Assembly (NCBI RefSeq): GCF_900091475.1
Contig: NZ_FMIB01000002.1
Coordinates: 4,278,001 to 4,342,000, forward strand
DNA length: 64,000 bases
Origin: Micromonospora chersina
GTDB lineage: Bacteria > Actinomycetota > Actinomycetes > Mycobacteriales > Micromonosporaceae
Direction: 5' to 3'
A model generated the notes under the pieces. That model was given only the letters and a program-made list of their open reading frames with translations, was not told the DNA's origin and did not search any database. Of this stretch, positions 51,006 through 59,739 are shown in pieces. The position numbers were made by a program, and so were the translations under genes. How positions within the stretch are numbered: position 1 is the first letter of the stretch; each line of letters starts with the position of its first letter.

Positions 51006-51012
51006 CCGGCGG

Positions 51013-52290
51013 TCAGGCCGGCTGGGTGCGCAGGTAGCGGCCGAAGTGCGGGACGGTGAACGCGACCGTCCCCCGCTCGCCGGAGTAGATCAGCCCCTTC
51101 TTGATCAGCGCGTCCCGGGCCGGCGAGAGGCTGGCCGGCTTGCGGCCGAGCGCGCGGGCGATCTCCGCGGTCGGCACGGCCGCGTCCATGTCGTCGCGGC
51201 CGCTCTCCTCCCCGTCCACAAGCGCGAGCGTCGCCATGGCGCGCATGTACTCGCGTTCGGCCGGGGTGGCCCGTTCGAACCGGGAGCCGAAGAAGCCCAC
51301 CGCCAGCTCGGCCTCCGCCTCGGGCGCGGCGACCCGGACGTCCGCCGCGGTGATCGGCGAGCGGGGCGCATGGTCCCAGGTGGCCTTCCCGTACGCCTGG
51401 ACGAAGTACGGGTAGCCGCCGGACTTCTCGTAGAGCAGGTCGAGGGCCTTCTGCTCGTACTCGACCTCCTCCCGCTCGGCGGGGGCGCAGAGCGCCTGGT
51501 CGGCGGCGATGCGGTCCAGCCGGTCGATCCGCTGGTAGCGGAAGAGCCGCTCGGAGTACGACTTCGCGGCGCTCAGCACGGCCGGCAGGTGCGGCAGCCC
51601 GGCGCCCACCACGATGAGCGGCGCGCCGAGCTGGGACAGCTCGTGGCAGGCGGCGCAGAGCGCGGAAACGTCCTCAGGGCCGAGGTCCTGCATCTCGTCG
51701 ATGAAGATCGCGATGCCGGTGCCCACGTCGGTGGCCACCGCGGCGGCGTCGGTGAGCAGCTCGACCAGGTCGATCTCGATGTCCCCGGAGTCGGCGCGGC
51801 CGCTGCTGGCCGGCACGTCGATGCCGGGCTGCCAGCGGTCGCGCAGCTTCGGGGCGGCCCCGCCGCGCCCGGCCGGCGCGGCCCGCTGGGCGAACGCCTT
51901 GAGCACGCCGAGGAAGGCGTCGATCCGGTCGGGGGCGCGGTGCCGGGGAGCCAGTTCGCGGACCGCCATGTGCAGGGCGGCGGCGACCGGCCGGCGCAGC
52001 GACTGGTCGGGCCGGGCCTCGATCTTGCCGGTGCCCCAGAGATGGTTGATGGCCTGTGAGCGCAGCGTGTTGAGCAGGACGGTCTTGCCGACGCCGCGCA
52101 GCCCGGTGAGCATGAGGCTGCGTTCCGGCCGGCCGCGGGCGATCCGCTCCAGCACCACGTCGAAGACGTCCAGTTCCCGCCCCCGCCCGGCGAGTTCGGG
52201 CGGGCGCTGGCCGGCGCCGGGGGCGTACGGGTTGCGGACCGGATCCACGAATCGCACAGTATCGGGCCGTCTAGCGGCGGGGCTAGACAT
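51013..52290 (-). CDS. ORC1/CDC6-like AAA ATPase with C-terminal winged helix
   Basis: The 425-residue protein has an AAA core: Walker A 'LTGLRGVGKTVLL' (about 62-74), Walker B 'IAIFIDEMQDLG' (about 192-203), sensor 1 'LIVVGAGLPHLP' and an arginine-rich helix 'YSERLFRYQRIDRL'. The C-terminal 70 residues look like a winged helix ('TAEIARALGRKPASLSPARDALIKKGLIY'). This is the ORC/CDC6-like group seen in actinobacteria with no known function. The start is taken at ATG 52290, which lies within a perfect palindrome copy; in-frame GTGs at 52257 and 52248 could also start. No ribosome site is obvious, so it may be leaderless. Confidence 0.82.
   Translation of the reverse strand: MSSPAARRPDTVRFVDPVRNPYAPGAGQRPPELAGRGRELDVFDVVLERIARGRPERSLMLTGLRGVGKTVLLNTLRSQAINHLWGTGKIEARPDQSLRRPVAAALHMAVRELAPRHRAPDRIDAFLGVLKAFAQRAAPAGRGGAAPKLRDRWQPGIDVPASSGRADSGDIEIDLVELLTDAAAVATDVGTGIAIFIDEMQDLGPEDVSALCAACHELSQLGAPLIVVGAGLPHLPAVLSAAKSYSERLFRYQRIDRLDRIAADQALCAPAEREEVEYEQKALDLLYEKSGGYPYFVQAYGKATWDHAPRSPITAADVRVAAPEAEAELAVGFFGSRFERATPAEREYMRAMATLALVDGEESGRDDMDAAVPTAEIARALGRKPASLSPARDALIKKGLIYSGERGTVAFTVPHFGRYLRTQPA
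52269..52288. promoter_or_regulatory. Palindrome copy 1 at the start of the ATPase gene
   Basis: GTCTAGC, 6 nt, GCTAGAC. The identical half-sites with the same spacing recur at 52341-52360, inside a terminator hairpin 72 nt away. This copy covers the first codons if translation starts at 52290, or is an upstream operator if it starts at 52257 or 52248. Confidence 0.65.
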
Positions 52291-52328
52291 GCGTAGATGC
52301 GACTACCGCGTGTCGGGACCGTCGAGAC

Positions 52329-52372
52329 AAAACTAGGGCTGTCTAGCGTTCAAGCTAGACAGCCCTAGTTTT
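52329..52372 (-). terminator. Intrinsic terminator containing palindrome copy 2
   Basis: A perfect 19-bp stem (52329-52347 with 52354-52372) with a 6-nt GTTCAA loop, AAAA on one side and TTTT on the other. It lies 12 nt after the stop of the LppU-like gene and upstream of the ATPase gene. The inner 7 bp of each arm are the GTCTAGC/GCTAGAC half-sites also found at 52269-52288. Confidence 0.85.
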
Positions 52373-52383
52373 GGCTACCGGTC

Positions 52384-53145
52384 CTATCGCCGCTTGAGGC
52401 AGAGCACGAAGTCGAGCGTGTCGAGCTGGCTGTCGAAGAAGTACCAGTCGGTGTAGCCCTCGACCTTGGCGCACTTCGCCTCGGCGTCCTTCTTGCCGCT
52501 TGTCGACCCGTCGATGCGGCGCAGGACCTGGTAGGTCTTCGCGCCGCACTCGGTGATCACCAGCTTCGGCTGGGCGGAGCCGCCCTCGTTGGCCACGCAC
52601 TGACCCGCCTTCACGAACCGCGGGTCGGTCGAGGACGCCGGGGCCGGCGGGGTGGTCGCCGCGTCGGCCGGCTCGCTCGCCGCCCCGGTCGGCCCGGCGG
52701 CCGGCGCGGAGGAGGACGCCGTCCCGCCCGTCGGGGTCGCGTCGTCCCGGCCGAGCACCCAGTACGCGCCGGCGCCGCCGAGCAGCAGCACCGCCAGCAC
52801 GACAAGCACCACGAGCAGCGGCCCCTTGCCGCGCTTCGGCGGCGTCGGCTCGGCGTACGGCGGCTGCCCGGCGTATCCCGGGTCGGCCGGGTAGCCCTGG
52901 TAGGGCGGGGCGGCGGGCGGCGGGCCGGCGTTCCAGGCGGGAGCCGGGTCGTAGCTCTGGGTCGGCTGGTCGTAACGCTGGGCGGGCGGCTCGTAGTGCT
53001 GCGTCGGTGGCTCGCCCCAGCCGCCCGGCTGTCCGCCGTACCCCGGGTCGTAGCGCGGATCGGCCGGCGGCGCGTACCCGTCGTCGGGGCGCCGCCCACC
53101 CCACGGCTCGGGGGAGCCGCCGCCCGGTGGTCCGAAGTTCGACAT
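52384..53145 (-). CDS. LppU/SCO3897-family membrane-anchored protein
   Basis: The 253-residue protein has a 105-residue Pro/Gly/Tyr-rich cytosolic N terminus, a membrane helix at about 108-130 ('GPLLVVLVVLAVLLLGGAGAYWVLG'), a Ser/Thr/Ala/Pro linker and an outer domain of about 80 residues with four Cys ('AGQCVANEGG', 'ITECGAKTYQVL', 'EAKCAKVEGYTDWYFF', 'DFVLCLKRR'). That layout fits the LppU/SCO3897 family, often encoded near the origin. Function not known. ATG 53145, 5 nt after AGGAGGG, fits well. It diverges from the DMT transporter gene. Confidence 0.75.
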   Translation of the reverse strand: MSNFGPPGGGSPEPWGGRRPDDGYAPPADPRYDPGYGGQPGGWGEPPTQHYEPPAQRYDQPTQSYDPAPAWNAGPPPAAPPYQGYPADPGYAGQPPYAEPTPPKRGKGPLLVVLVVLAVLLLGGAGAYWVLGRDDATPTGGTASSSAPAAGPTGAASEPADAATTPPAPASSTDPRFVKAGQCVANEGGSAQPKLVITECGAKTYQVLRRIDGSTSGKKDAEAKCAKVEGYTDWYFFDSQLDTLDFVLCLKRR

Positions 53146-53231
53146 GAACGCCCTCCTGCGTACGCCAGTGCTGAGAGGCCGGCCACCAACGGGGGACGCC
53201 GACGCCGTGGTCACCGTAGCGTGGTCCACCG

Positions 53232-54239
53232 ATGAGCTCACGCCCCACGAGTGCGACGTCCGCACCCGACCGCCCCGCCGTCCCGACCCGCCCGGCCCTG
53301 ATCTGGACCGCGCTGGTCCTCGTCTACGTGCTCTGGGGCTCGACCTACCTGGGCATCCGGGTCGCCGTCGAGTCCCTGCCGCCGCTCACCTCCGCCGCGC
53401 TGCGGTTCGCCGCCGCCGGAGCGGTGCTCGCCCTGGCGCTGCGGCTGCGCCGGGGGCCCGGCGCGCTCCGCGTCGACAGGCGGCAGCTCGGGTCGGCCGC
53501 GCTGGTCGGCGTGCTGCTGCTGGCCGGCGGCAACGGTCTCGTGGTGCTGGCCGAGTCCGGCCCCGAGGGCACGGCGCTGCCCTCCGGCATCGCCGCGCTG
53601 CTGGTGGCGACCGTCCCGCTCCTCGTGGTGCTGCTGCGGACGGCCGGCGGCGACCGGCCCCGGCCGTGGACCTTCGCCGGTGTGGCCCTCGGCTTCGTCG
53701 GTCTCGTGCTGCTCGTCCTGCCGAGCGGCGGGTCGGGGAGCGTGCCGCTCGTCGGCGCGCTGACCGTGGTCGCGGGGGCGGTCAGCTGGTCGGTCGGTTC
53801 GTACCTCTCGAACCGGATCCGGATGCCGGACGACCCGTTCGTGGCCACGGTCTACGAGATGGTCGCCGGCGCGGCGGCGCTCGCCGTGATCGCCACGGTC
53901 CGGGGCGAGCTGCACGGCTTCTCCCCCGCCGAGGTGACCGGCCGCTCGTGGGCGGCGCTGGTCTACCTCATGGTGGCGGGCTCGCTGGTGGCCTTCACGG
54001 CGTACGTCTGGTTGCTGGCCCACGCCCCGATCTCCCTGGTCTCCACCTACGCGTACGTGAACCCGGCGGTCGCGGTGGCGCTCGGCGCCCTGCTCGCCGC
54101 CGAGCCGGTGACCGCGCAGGTGCTGCTCGGCGGGGCGGTGATCGTGGCCGGCGTCGCGGTGGTGGTGAGCACCGAGCGGCCCCGCCGGTCCGCGGCACCA
54201 GCCGTCGACGGGGCGGCCCCGGAGGCGGCCCGCCGGTAA
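53232..54239 (+). CDS. EamA/DMT-superfamily exporter
   Basis: The 335-residue protein has ten hydrophobic segments in two EamA repeats: 'LIWTALVLVYVLWGSTYLGIRVAVESLPPLTSAALRFAAAGAVLALAL' opens the first and 'LVGALTVVAGAVSWSVGSYLSN' the second, with 'HAPISLVSTYAYVNPAVAVALGALLAAEPVTAQVLLGGAVIVAGVAVV' at the end. These are drug/metabolite exporters. Substrate unknown. ATG 53232 lies 86 nt from the divergent LppU-like start. The prepilin-peptidase-like gene follows after 11 nt, so the two may share a transcript. Confidence 0.9.
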   Translation: MSSRPTSATSAPDRPAVPTRPALIWTALVLVYVLWGSTYLGIRVAVESLPPLTSAALRFAAAGAVLALALRLRRGPGALRVDRRQLGSAALVGVLLLAGGNGLVVLAESGPEGTALPSGIAALLVATVPLLVVLLRTAGGDRPRPWTFAGVALGFVGLVLLVLPSGGSGSVPLVGALTVVAGAVSWSVGSYLSNRIRMPDDPFVATVYEMVAGAAALAVIATVRGELHGFSPAEVTGRSWAALVYLMVAGSLVAFTAYVWLLAHAPISLVSTYAYVNPAVAVALGALLAAEPVTAQVLLGGAVIVAGVAVVVSTERPRRSAAPAVDGAAPEAARR

Positions 54240-54250
54240 CGTTCCGGCCC

Positions 54251-54964
54251 GTGTCGGCCTGGCTGGTGACGGGTGTGGCGCTCCTCGGCGCGCTGGCCGG
54301 CCGGGCCGCCGTCCCGCTCGCCCGGGTCTTCACCACCGCGACGCCGGCCGTCCGGTCCGCCGGGCCAGTTGGTCCCGTGTCCGGCCATGAGCTGGCCAGT
54401 GTCGCCTTCGGCAGCGGGCGCCCCGACGACGACCTCCGGACCGGCCGGCTCGGGGCGGCGGCGCTGGCCGGAACGCTGGTGTTCGGGGGGCTCGCGGTCG
54501 CGCGGGGCGGTGACCCGGCGCTGCCGGCGTTCCTGGCGGTGGCCACGGTCGGGTTGGCGCTCGCCCTCGCCGACCTCGCCTGCCTGCGGCTGCCCGACCC
54601 GCTGGTGGCCGCCTCGGCGGCGGCCGCGCTCGGCCTGGTCCCGGTCGCGCTGGCCGGCGGCACCCCGCAACGACTGCTCACCGCCCTCGCCGGCGCGGCC
54701 GTCTCCTTCGCCGCGTACGTGCTGCTCGCCCTGCTCCCCGGCTCGCGCCTCGGCTTCGGCGACGTCAAGCTCGCCGCCGCGCTCGGCCTGCCGCTCGGCT
54801 GGCTCGGCTGGCCGGCCCTGGGCCTCGGCCTGCTCCTCCCGCACCTGCTGAACGGGGTGGTCGTCCTCGTCCTGCTGGCCACCCGCCGGGTCCGCCGGGA
54901 CACCCCGCTCCCGTTCGGCCCGGCGATCCTGGCCGGCGCCTGGCTGGCGGTCCTGCTCGCGTGA
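54251..54964 (+). CDS. Prepilin peptidase-like (A24 family) membrane protein
   Basis: The 237-residue integral membrane protein has about seven helices. Two aspartates needed for A24 peptidases are seen: one in 'ALALADLACLRLPDPLV' and one in 'GFGDVKLAAALGLPLGW', the latter fitting the family's GxGD motif. It lacks the N-terminal Cys-rich methylase domain, as do other small actinobacterial forms. It could process type IV pilin or Flp-type signal peptides, but no pilus genes lie in the window. GTG 54251 is the likely start. Confidence 0.8.
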   Translation: MSAWLVTGVALLGALAGRAAVPLARVFTTATPAVRSAGPVGPVSGHELASVAFGSGRPDDDLRTGRLGAAALAGTLVFGGLAVARGGDPALPAFLAVATVGLALALADLACLRLPDPLVAASAAAALGLVPVALAGGTPQRLLTALAGAAVSFAAYVLLALLPGSRLGFGDVKLAAALGLPLGWLGWPALGLGLLLPHLLNGVVVLVLLATRRVRRDTPLPFGPAILAGAWLAVLLA

Positions 54965-55069
54965 CCGGGGTCGGTCCGGCCGCGCCGGCTCGGCGCCGTG
55001 AGGTCGGGATGCCGCCGGCTCACCAAGCTGAATCGGGATCCCGACCCCCCGGCGAGCCGGCGTCGAGGC

Positions 55070-58000
55070 TCAGATCAGCCGGAGCTGGCGGTCCTTCGGG
55101 CGGCGGGGTTCGGTGTCGCCGAAGCGCTCGAACAGCCCCGGGTCGATGACGTCGAGGAACGGGGAGGGGCGGCACTCGCGCTCCGACCCGTGCCGCGTGC
55201 GCCGGGCGGCGTGGCTCACGTAGAGCCGGTCCTGGGCCCGGGTCAGCCCGACGAAGAACAGCCGTCGCTCCTCGGCCACCGCGTCGTCGTCCGGCTCCTG
55301 GCCCGGCCAGCGCAGCGGCAGGAGCCCGTCCTCGGCGCCGACCAGGAAGACCACCGGGAACTCCAGCCCCTTTGCCGCGTGCAGGGTGAGCAGGGTGACC
55401 GCCTCGGCGCGCGGGTCGAGGGCGTCCACCTCCGCCCCGGTCGCGAGCTGGGCCAGGAACAGCCCGAGGTCGTCGCCGCAGCGCCGGGCCAGCGGGGTGA
55501 GCAGGTCGACAGCGGCGCGGACGTCCTCGGGGCGTACCGCGCCGGAGCCGTCGAGGGTCGGCACGGCGAAGCGCTCCGCCACGAGCTGGCCGGCCAGCCG
55601 TACCCGGGCGGGCAGGGAGCCGTCGAGCCCGGCGTGCCGCAGCTCGCGGGCGATGGCCGTCACGCCCGGCCGGTCGCGCAGCCGGTCGTGCGAGCGCTTC
55701 TGCACGGGGATGTTCGCCCGGGCCAGCGCGTCCACGATGGGCGCGGCCTGCGAGTCGGTGCGGTAGAGCACCGCGATGTCGGAGAAGGACAGCGACGTGG
55801 CCCGCCCGTCGATCCGCCCCGAGTCCAGCGAGCGGTGGGAGAGGCCGCCGACCAGGTCGTCGATGGTTCGTACCAGGAAATCGGCCTCGTCCGCGACGGA
55901 GGTCGCGGCGTAGCGACCGACAAGCGGGGCCTCCGGGTCGAGCCGGGCCGGGTCGAGGCGCCGGCCGCGGACCAGCGACGACGGCGCGATGGCCTGCACG
56001 GCGGCCGCCAGGATCGGCGCCGACGACCGGTAGTTGCGGTTCAGCCGGACCAGCCGGGCGTCGGTGAAGTCCTGGGAGAAGCGCAGGAAGTAGCCGACGT
56101 CCGCGCCCCGGAACGAGTAGATCGCCTGATCGGGGTCGCCGATCGCGCAGAGGTTGCCGTCGGCGGGGCTGAGCAGCCGGAGCAGGTCGTACTGGACGGC
56201 GTCGACGTCCTGGTACTCGTCGACGAAGATCCACTTCCAGCGCTCGCGGTACTCCTTCACCAGCTTCCGGTCGCCCTTCAGCAGCGCCACCGGAAGGGTG
56301 AGCAGCTCGTCCAGGTCGACCAGGTCCCGCTTGCGCAGCAGCGCGGCGTACCGCTCGTCGTCGTCGCCGGCCTCCGCGCGGGCGGCGGCCCGGTCGGCGT
56401 CGTCGGCGATCCGGAAGTCCGCCGGCAGCCCGGCCGCCTGCGCGTTCTCCCGCAGGATGGTCAGGCCCAGCGAGTGGAAGGTGCCGACCGTGACGTCCTC
56501 GGCCACCGGGCCGAGCAGCCCGTCCAGCCGGTGCCGCAGCTCCTCGGCGGCCCGCCGGGTGAAGGTGATCGCCAGGCACTGCTCCGGGAAGACGTTCAGC
56601 TCCGCGCAGAGGTAGGCGATCCGGTGGGTGAGCGTGCGGGTCTTCCCGGTGCCCGGTCCGGCCACGATGAGCAGCGGACCGCCCGGCGCGGAGGCCGCCA
56701 CCCGCTGCATCGCGTCGAGCCGGTCCAGCAGGCCCGTGCCGACCTCCTCCATCCCGGCGAGCATCGGCTCGAACGGCTCGTGCGGGGAGGGCGCCGGCGC
56801 GATCGGTGGCGGGGGCGGTGGGGCCGGCTTGCGCTTCGGCTCCGCCTTGGCCGCCGCCGGGCGCCGGGCCTTCGGCTTCGGCGCCGGCTCCGCGGGCTTC
56901 CGCTGCGCGGGCACGGGTACGTCGAAGAGCGCGTCCTGGCCGCCGCCCCCGGCCGACGAGCCCAGCTCGGCCGGGTCGAACAGGGTGATCACGCCGTACT
57001 CGCCGTCGTAGCCGGGAACCCGGCGCACCTCGCCGCGGCGCAGCCGGCCGATGCCCTCGGCGAGCAGCTCACCACCGACCCGGCCGATCTCGTCCAGCGG
57101 GGTGCGGGTGAGGATGTCCAGCTCCGGGCCGAGCGCGGCGATCAGCTCGTGGAGCTTCCCCTCGACCTTCTTGGAGCGCGCGCCGACCCGGTTGAGCTCG
57201 CCGAGGATCTCGGCCAGCGGCACGAGGTGGGTCACCTCCCGGGCGTGCGCCGGCCGGTGCCCCTCGGGCCGGTCGGCCAGTTCCGCCACCCGGCTCAGTA
57301 CGCCCACCGTCAGCGGCTTGCCGCACTCCGGGCAGCGGCCGCCGGCCTCCCGGGTGCGCTCCGGGGACCAGTTCACCCCGCAGAGCCGGTGCCCGTCGGC
57401 GTGGTACTTGCCCTCCTCCGGGAAGAACTCGATGGTGCCGGCCAGCCCGTCGCCGGTGCGCAGCGCCTCGCGGATCGCGAAGTAGTCGCGGGCCGAGTTC
57501 AGGACGGTGGCCTCCCGGGCCAGCGCCGGCGGCGAGTGCGCGTCCGAGTTCGACACCAGCTGGTAGCGGTCCAGGCTGCCGACCCGCCAGTTCATCTCCG
57601 GGTCGGAGGACAGGCCGGTCTCCACGGCGAAGATGTGCTCGGCCAGGTCGGCGTAGCAGTCGGCGATCGCGTCGAAGCCGGACTTCGAGCCGAGCGCGGA
57701 GAACCAGGGCGTCCAGATGTGCGCCGGCACCAGATAGCCGTCCGGGCTGGCCTCCAGGGTGATCTCCAGCAGGTCGCGGGAGTCCAGCCCGAGGATCGGG
57801 CGGCCGTCCGAGCCCAGGTTGCCGATCCGGCCCAGCGCGGCGTTGAACCGGGCCACCGCGTCCAGGTCCGGCAGGTAGATGAGGTGGTGCACCTTCCGGG
57901 TCCGGTCGTCCCGCTTGTAGATCGTGGAGATCTCCACGCTGAGCATGAACCGGACCGGGTCCGCCTCCGCCTCGCTCGCCAGCCGGGGCGGCAGCCGCCG

Positions 58001-58276
58001 GGCGATGTCCCGCTCCGCCTCCGGGCTGAGCCGGTAGAGGCCCGGCTCGGCCGGGTGCAGGGTCTCGCGCAGGTGGTCGTACCAGGCGGGATGCGTGAAG
58101 TCACCGGTGCCGAGCACGCCGATGCCCTTGCGTCGGGCCCACCAGCCGAGGTTCGGCAGGGTCAGGTCACGGCTGCACGCGCGCGAGTACTTCGAGTGGA
58201 TGTGCAGATCCGCGACGAATGGCGGGAGGCCACCGGGGGGTGCGGCGCTGAACGGAGGCACGCCGCATCCTGTCAC
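55070..58276 (-). CDS. EndoQ-like PHP nuclease fused to a UvrD-type helicase
   Basis: A 1068-residue fusion. Residues 20-430 are an endonuclease Q-like PHP protein: 'DLHIHSKYSRACSRDLTLPNL' with the HxH metal ligands His25 and His27, 'VLGTGDFTHPAWY', 'FMLSVEISTIYK', 'VSNSDAHSP' and a zinc-site-like region with Cys299, Cys315 and Cys318. A Pro/Ala/Lys-rich linker covers 435-505. Residues 510-1068 are a UvrD/PcrA-like SF1A helicase with Walker A 'AGPGTGKTRT' (539-548), 'FVDEYQDVD', 'GDPDQAIYSFRGA', 'TLHAAKGLEFP' and 'VGLTRAQDRLYV'. EndoQ nicks DNA at deaminated bases and abasic sites; the helicase could then open the nicked strand. GTG 58276 is used; GTG 58261 is possible. Confidence 0.9.
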   Translation of the reverse strand: MTGCGVPPFSAAPPGGLPPFVADLHIHSKYSRACSRDLTLPNLGWWARRKGIGVLGTGDFTHPAWYDHLRETLHPAEPGLYRLSPEAERDIARRLPPRLASEAEADPVRFMLSVEISTIYKRDDRTRKVHHLIYLPDLDAVARFNAALGRIGNLGSDGRPILGLDSRDLLEITLEASPDGYLVPAHIWTPWFSALGSKSGFDAIADCYADLAEHIFAVETGLSSDPEMNWRVGSLDRYQLVSNSDAHSPPALAREATVLNSARDYFAIREALRTGDGLAGTIEFFPEEGKYHADGHRLCGVNWSPERTREAGGRCPECGKPLTVGVLSRVAELADRPEGHRPAHAREVTHLVPLAEILGELNRVGARSKKVEGKLHELIAALGPELDILTRTPLDEIGRVGGELLAEGIGRLRRGEVRRVPGYDGEYGVITLFDPAELGSSAGGGGQDALFDVPVPAQRKPAEPAPKPKARRPAAAKAEPKRKPAPPPPPPIAPAPSPHEPFEPMLAGMEEVGTGLLDRLDAMQRVAASAPGGPLLIVAGPGTGKTRTLTHRIAYLCAELNVFPEQCLAITFTRRAAEELRHRLDGLLGPVAEDVTVGTFHSLGLTILRENAQAAGLPADFRIADDADRAAARAEAGDDDERYAALLRKRDLVDLDELLTLPVALLKGDRKLVKEYRERWKWIFVDEYQDVDAVQYDLLRLLSPADGNLCAIGDPDQAIYSFRGADVGYFLRFSQDFTDARLVRLNRNYRSSAPILAAAVQAIAPSSLVRGRRLDPARLDPEAPLVGRYAATSVADEADFLVRTIDDLVGGLSHRSLDSGRIDGRATSLSFSDIAVLYRTDSQAAPIVDALARANIPVQKRSHDRLRDRPGVTAIARELRHAGLDGSLPARVRLAGQLVAERFAVPTLDGSGAVRPEDVRAAVDLLTPLARRCGDDLGLFLAQLATGAEVDALDPRAEAVTLLTLHAAKGLEFPVVFLVGAEDGLLPLRWPGQEPDDDAVAEERRLFFVGLTRAQDRLYVSHAARRTRHGSERECRPSPFLDVIDPGLFERFGDTEPRRPKDRQLRLI

Positions 58277-58355
58277 GGCCGGTCCCCTGCCCGCCCGCCG
58301 CCACGCGTACGCGTGACCTGAGCAATGCGGTGCTGGACCGGGCGGCCGGGACGCG

Positions 58356-59729
58356 CTATGGGGCGCGCAGCTCGACCAGGGTCACCTGCGGTGGCGCGCC
58401 CACCCGGACCGGCGGGCCCCAGAAGCCGGCGCCGTTTGTCACGTAGACCTTGGTGCCGTCCACCTCGCCCAGCCCGGAGACCACCGGCTGCTGGAGCTTC
58501 ACCAGCAGGTTGAACGGCACCATCTGGCCGCCGTGGGTGTGCCCGGAGAGCTGGAGGTCCACGCCGAACTTCGCGGCCTCGTGCGCGGCCACCGGCTGGT
58601 GGGCCAGCAGCACCACGGGCCGGCTCGGGTCGCGGTCGCCCAGGGCGGCGGCGTAGTCGGCGGGGGCGGCCAGCCCGGTGCCGGCGGCGGTGACGTCGTT
58701 GACGCCGGCCAGGTCCAGCACGCCGCCCCGGGCCCGGATCTCCTGGCGCTCGTTCTGGAGCACCCGCAGGCCGAGGCGGTCCACCTCCCGCACCCACTCC
58801 TCCACGCCGGAGTAGTACTCGTGGTTGCCGGTGACGAAGAAGCTGCCGTAGCGGGAGCGCAGGTCGCGCAGCGGTTCCGCGGCCGCGCCCAGCTCGGCCA
58901 CCGAGCCGTCGACCAGGTCACCGACGACCGCCACCAGGTCGGCGTCGAGCCGGTTGATCATCGCGACGATCCGCTCGGTGTGCGCCCGGCCGCGCAGCGG
59001 CCCGAGGTGGATGTCCGAGACGGTGGCGATGCGCAGCCCGTCCATGCTCCGGGGCAGCCTGGCCAGGGGGATCCGCACCCGGTCCAGGCGGGGCGGTCCC
59101 ATCGCGGTGCGTACGCCGTACCCGGTGACACCCGCGGCGGTGAGCCCGGCGAAGATCGCGGCCCCCCGGGCGAGCAGCAACCGGCGGGACGGGTCGTGGT
59201 CCGGCCGGCCCCCCGCGGCCCGCGGCCCGCTGTCCCCGGCGACCGGCGGCTCGGCGGACCCCACCTCCACCGGCGCGGCGGGCGGCTCCGCGAGCGCGAC
59301 GGGCGACGTGGCGGTGGGGCCGGTCGCCGCCGGTTCCGCGACGTTGCCCGTCGTGGCGGTGTCCGCCCGGCCGGTGCCACCCGCCGGCACCGGCGCCGGC
59401 TCGCCGGCCGCGCCGGTCGCGGCCCGCTCGCGGCGCCGCAGCACCAGCTTCGCCACCGCCACGGGCACTTCGAGGACCAGCAGCAGCACGAGCAGGTAGA
59501 ACATCAGGGCCAGCCACAGGTAGCCCGGCCAGGCCAGCCAGTACGAGCCGTTGCGGGTGCCCACCATGGTCGCCGGCACGAGCAGCGCCAGCAGCAGCGC
59601 GGCCACCCCGCCGGCCCTGCGCCAGCGCCCCGGCCGGGTGGTGTCGCGGACCAGCCGTTTCCACAGGTAGAGGTGGATCAGGGCGGTGACGAGCACAGCG
59701 AAGCCCACGAAAGTCGCCATCGCCAGCAC
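58356..59729 (-). CDS. Membrane metallophosphoesterase
   Basis: The 457-residue protein has four hydrophobic segments in its first 220 residues with a Pro/Ala-rich loop, then a metallophosphoesterase domain: 'VSDIHLGPLRGR', 'AVVGDLVDGSV', 'FVTGNHEYYSG', 'VVLLAHQP' and 'LQLSGHTHGGQM'. All five metal-binding blocks are intact. Similar proteins hydrolyse phosphodiesters or UDP-diacylglucosamine; the substrate here is unknown. The start is GTG 59729, 5 nt after GGAGG. It is 10 nt downstream of moaD and probably in the same transcript. Confidence 0.9.
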   Translation of the reverse strand: MLAMATFVGFAVLVTALIHLYLWKRLVRDTTRPGRWRRAGGVAALLLALLVPATMVGTRNGSYWLAWPGYLWLALMFYLLVLLLVLEVPVAVAKLVLRRRERAATGAAGEPAPVPAGGTGRADTATTGNVAEPAATGPTATSPVALAEPPAAPVEVGSAEPPVAGDSGPRAAGGRPDHDPSRRLLLARGAAIFAGLTAAGVTGYGVRTAMGPPRLDRVRIPLARLPRSMDGLRIATVSDIHLGPLRGRAHTERIVAMINRLDADLVAVVGDLVDGSVAELGAAAEPLRDLRSRYGSFFVTGNHEYYSGVEEWVREVDRLGLRVLQNERQEIRARGGVLDLAGVNDVTAAGTGLAAPADYAAALGDRDPSRPVVLLAHQPVAAHEAAKFGVDLQLSGHTHGGQMVPFNLLVKLQQPVVSGLGEVDGTKVYVTNGAGFWGPPVRVGAPPQVTLVELRAP

Positions 59730-59739
59730 GGGAGCCTCC

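Noticed and set aside
54998..58321. 1107-residue ORF on the plus strand
   Set aside because: Antisense to the EndoQ-UvrD gene; composition is that of a complement frame in GC-rich DNA.
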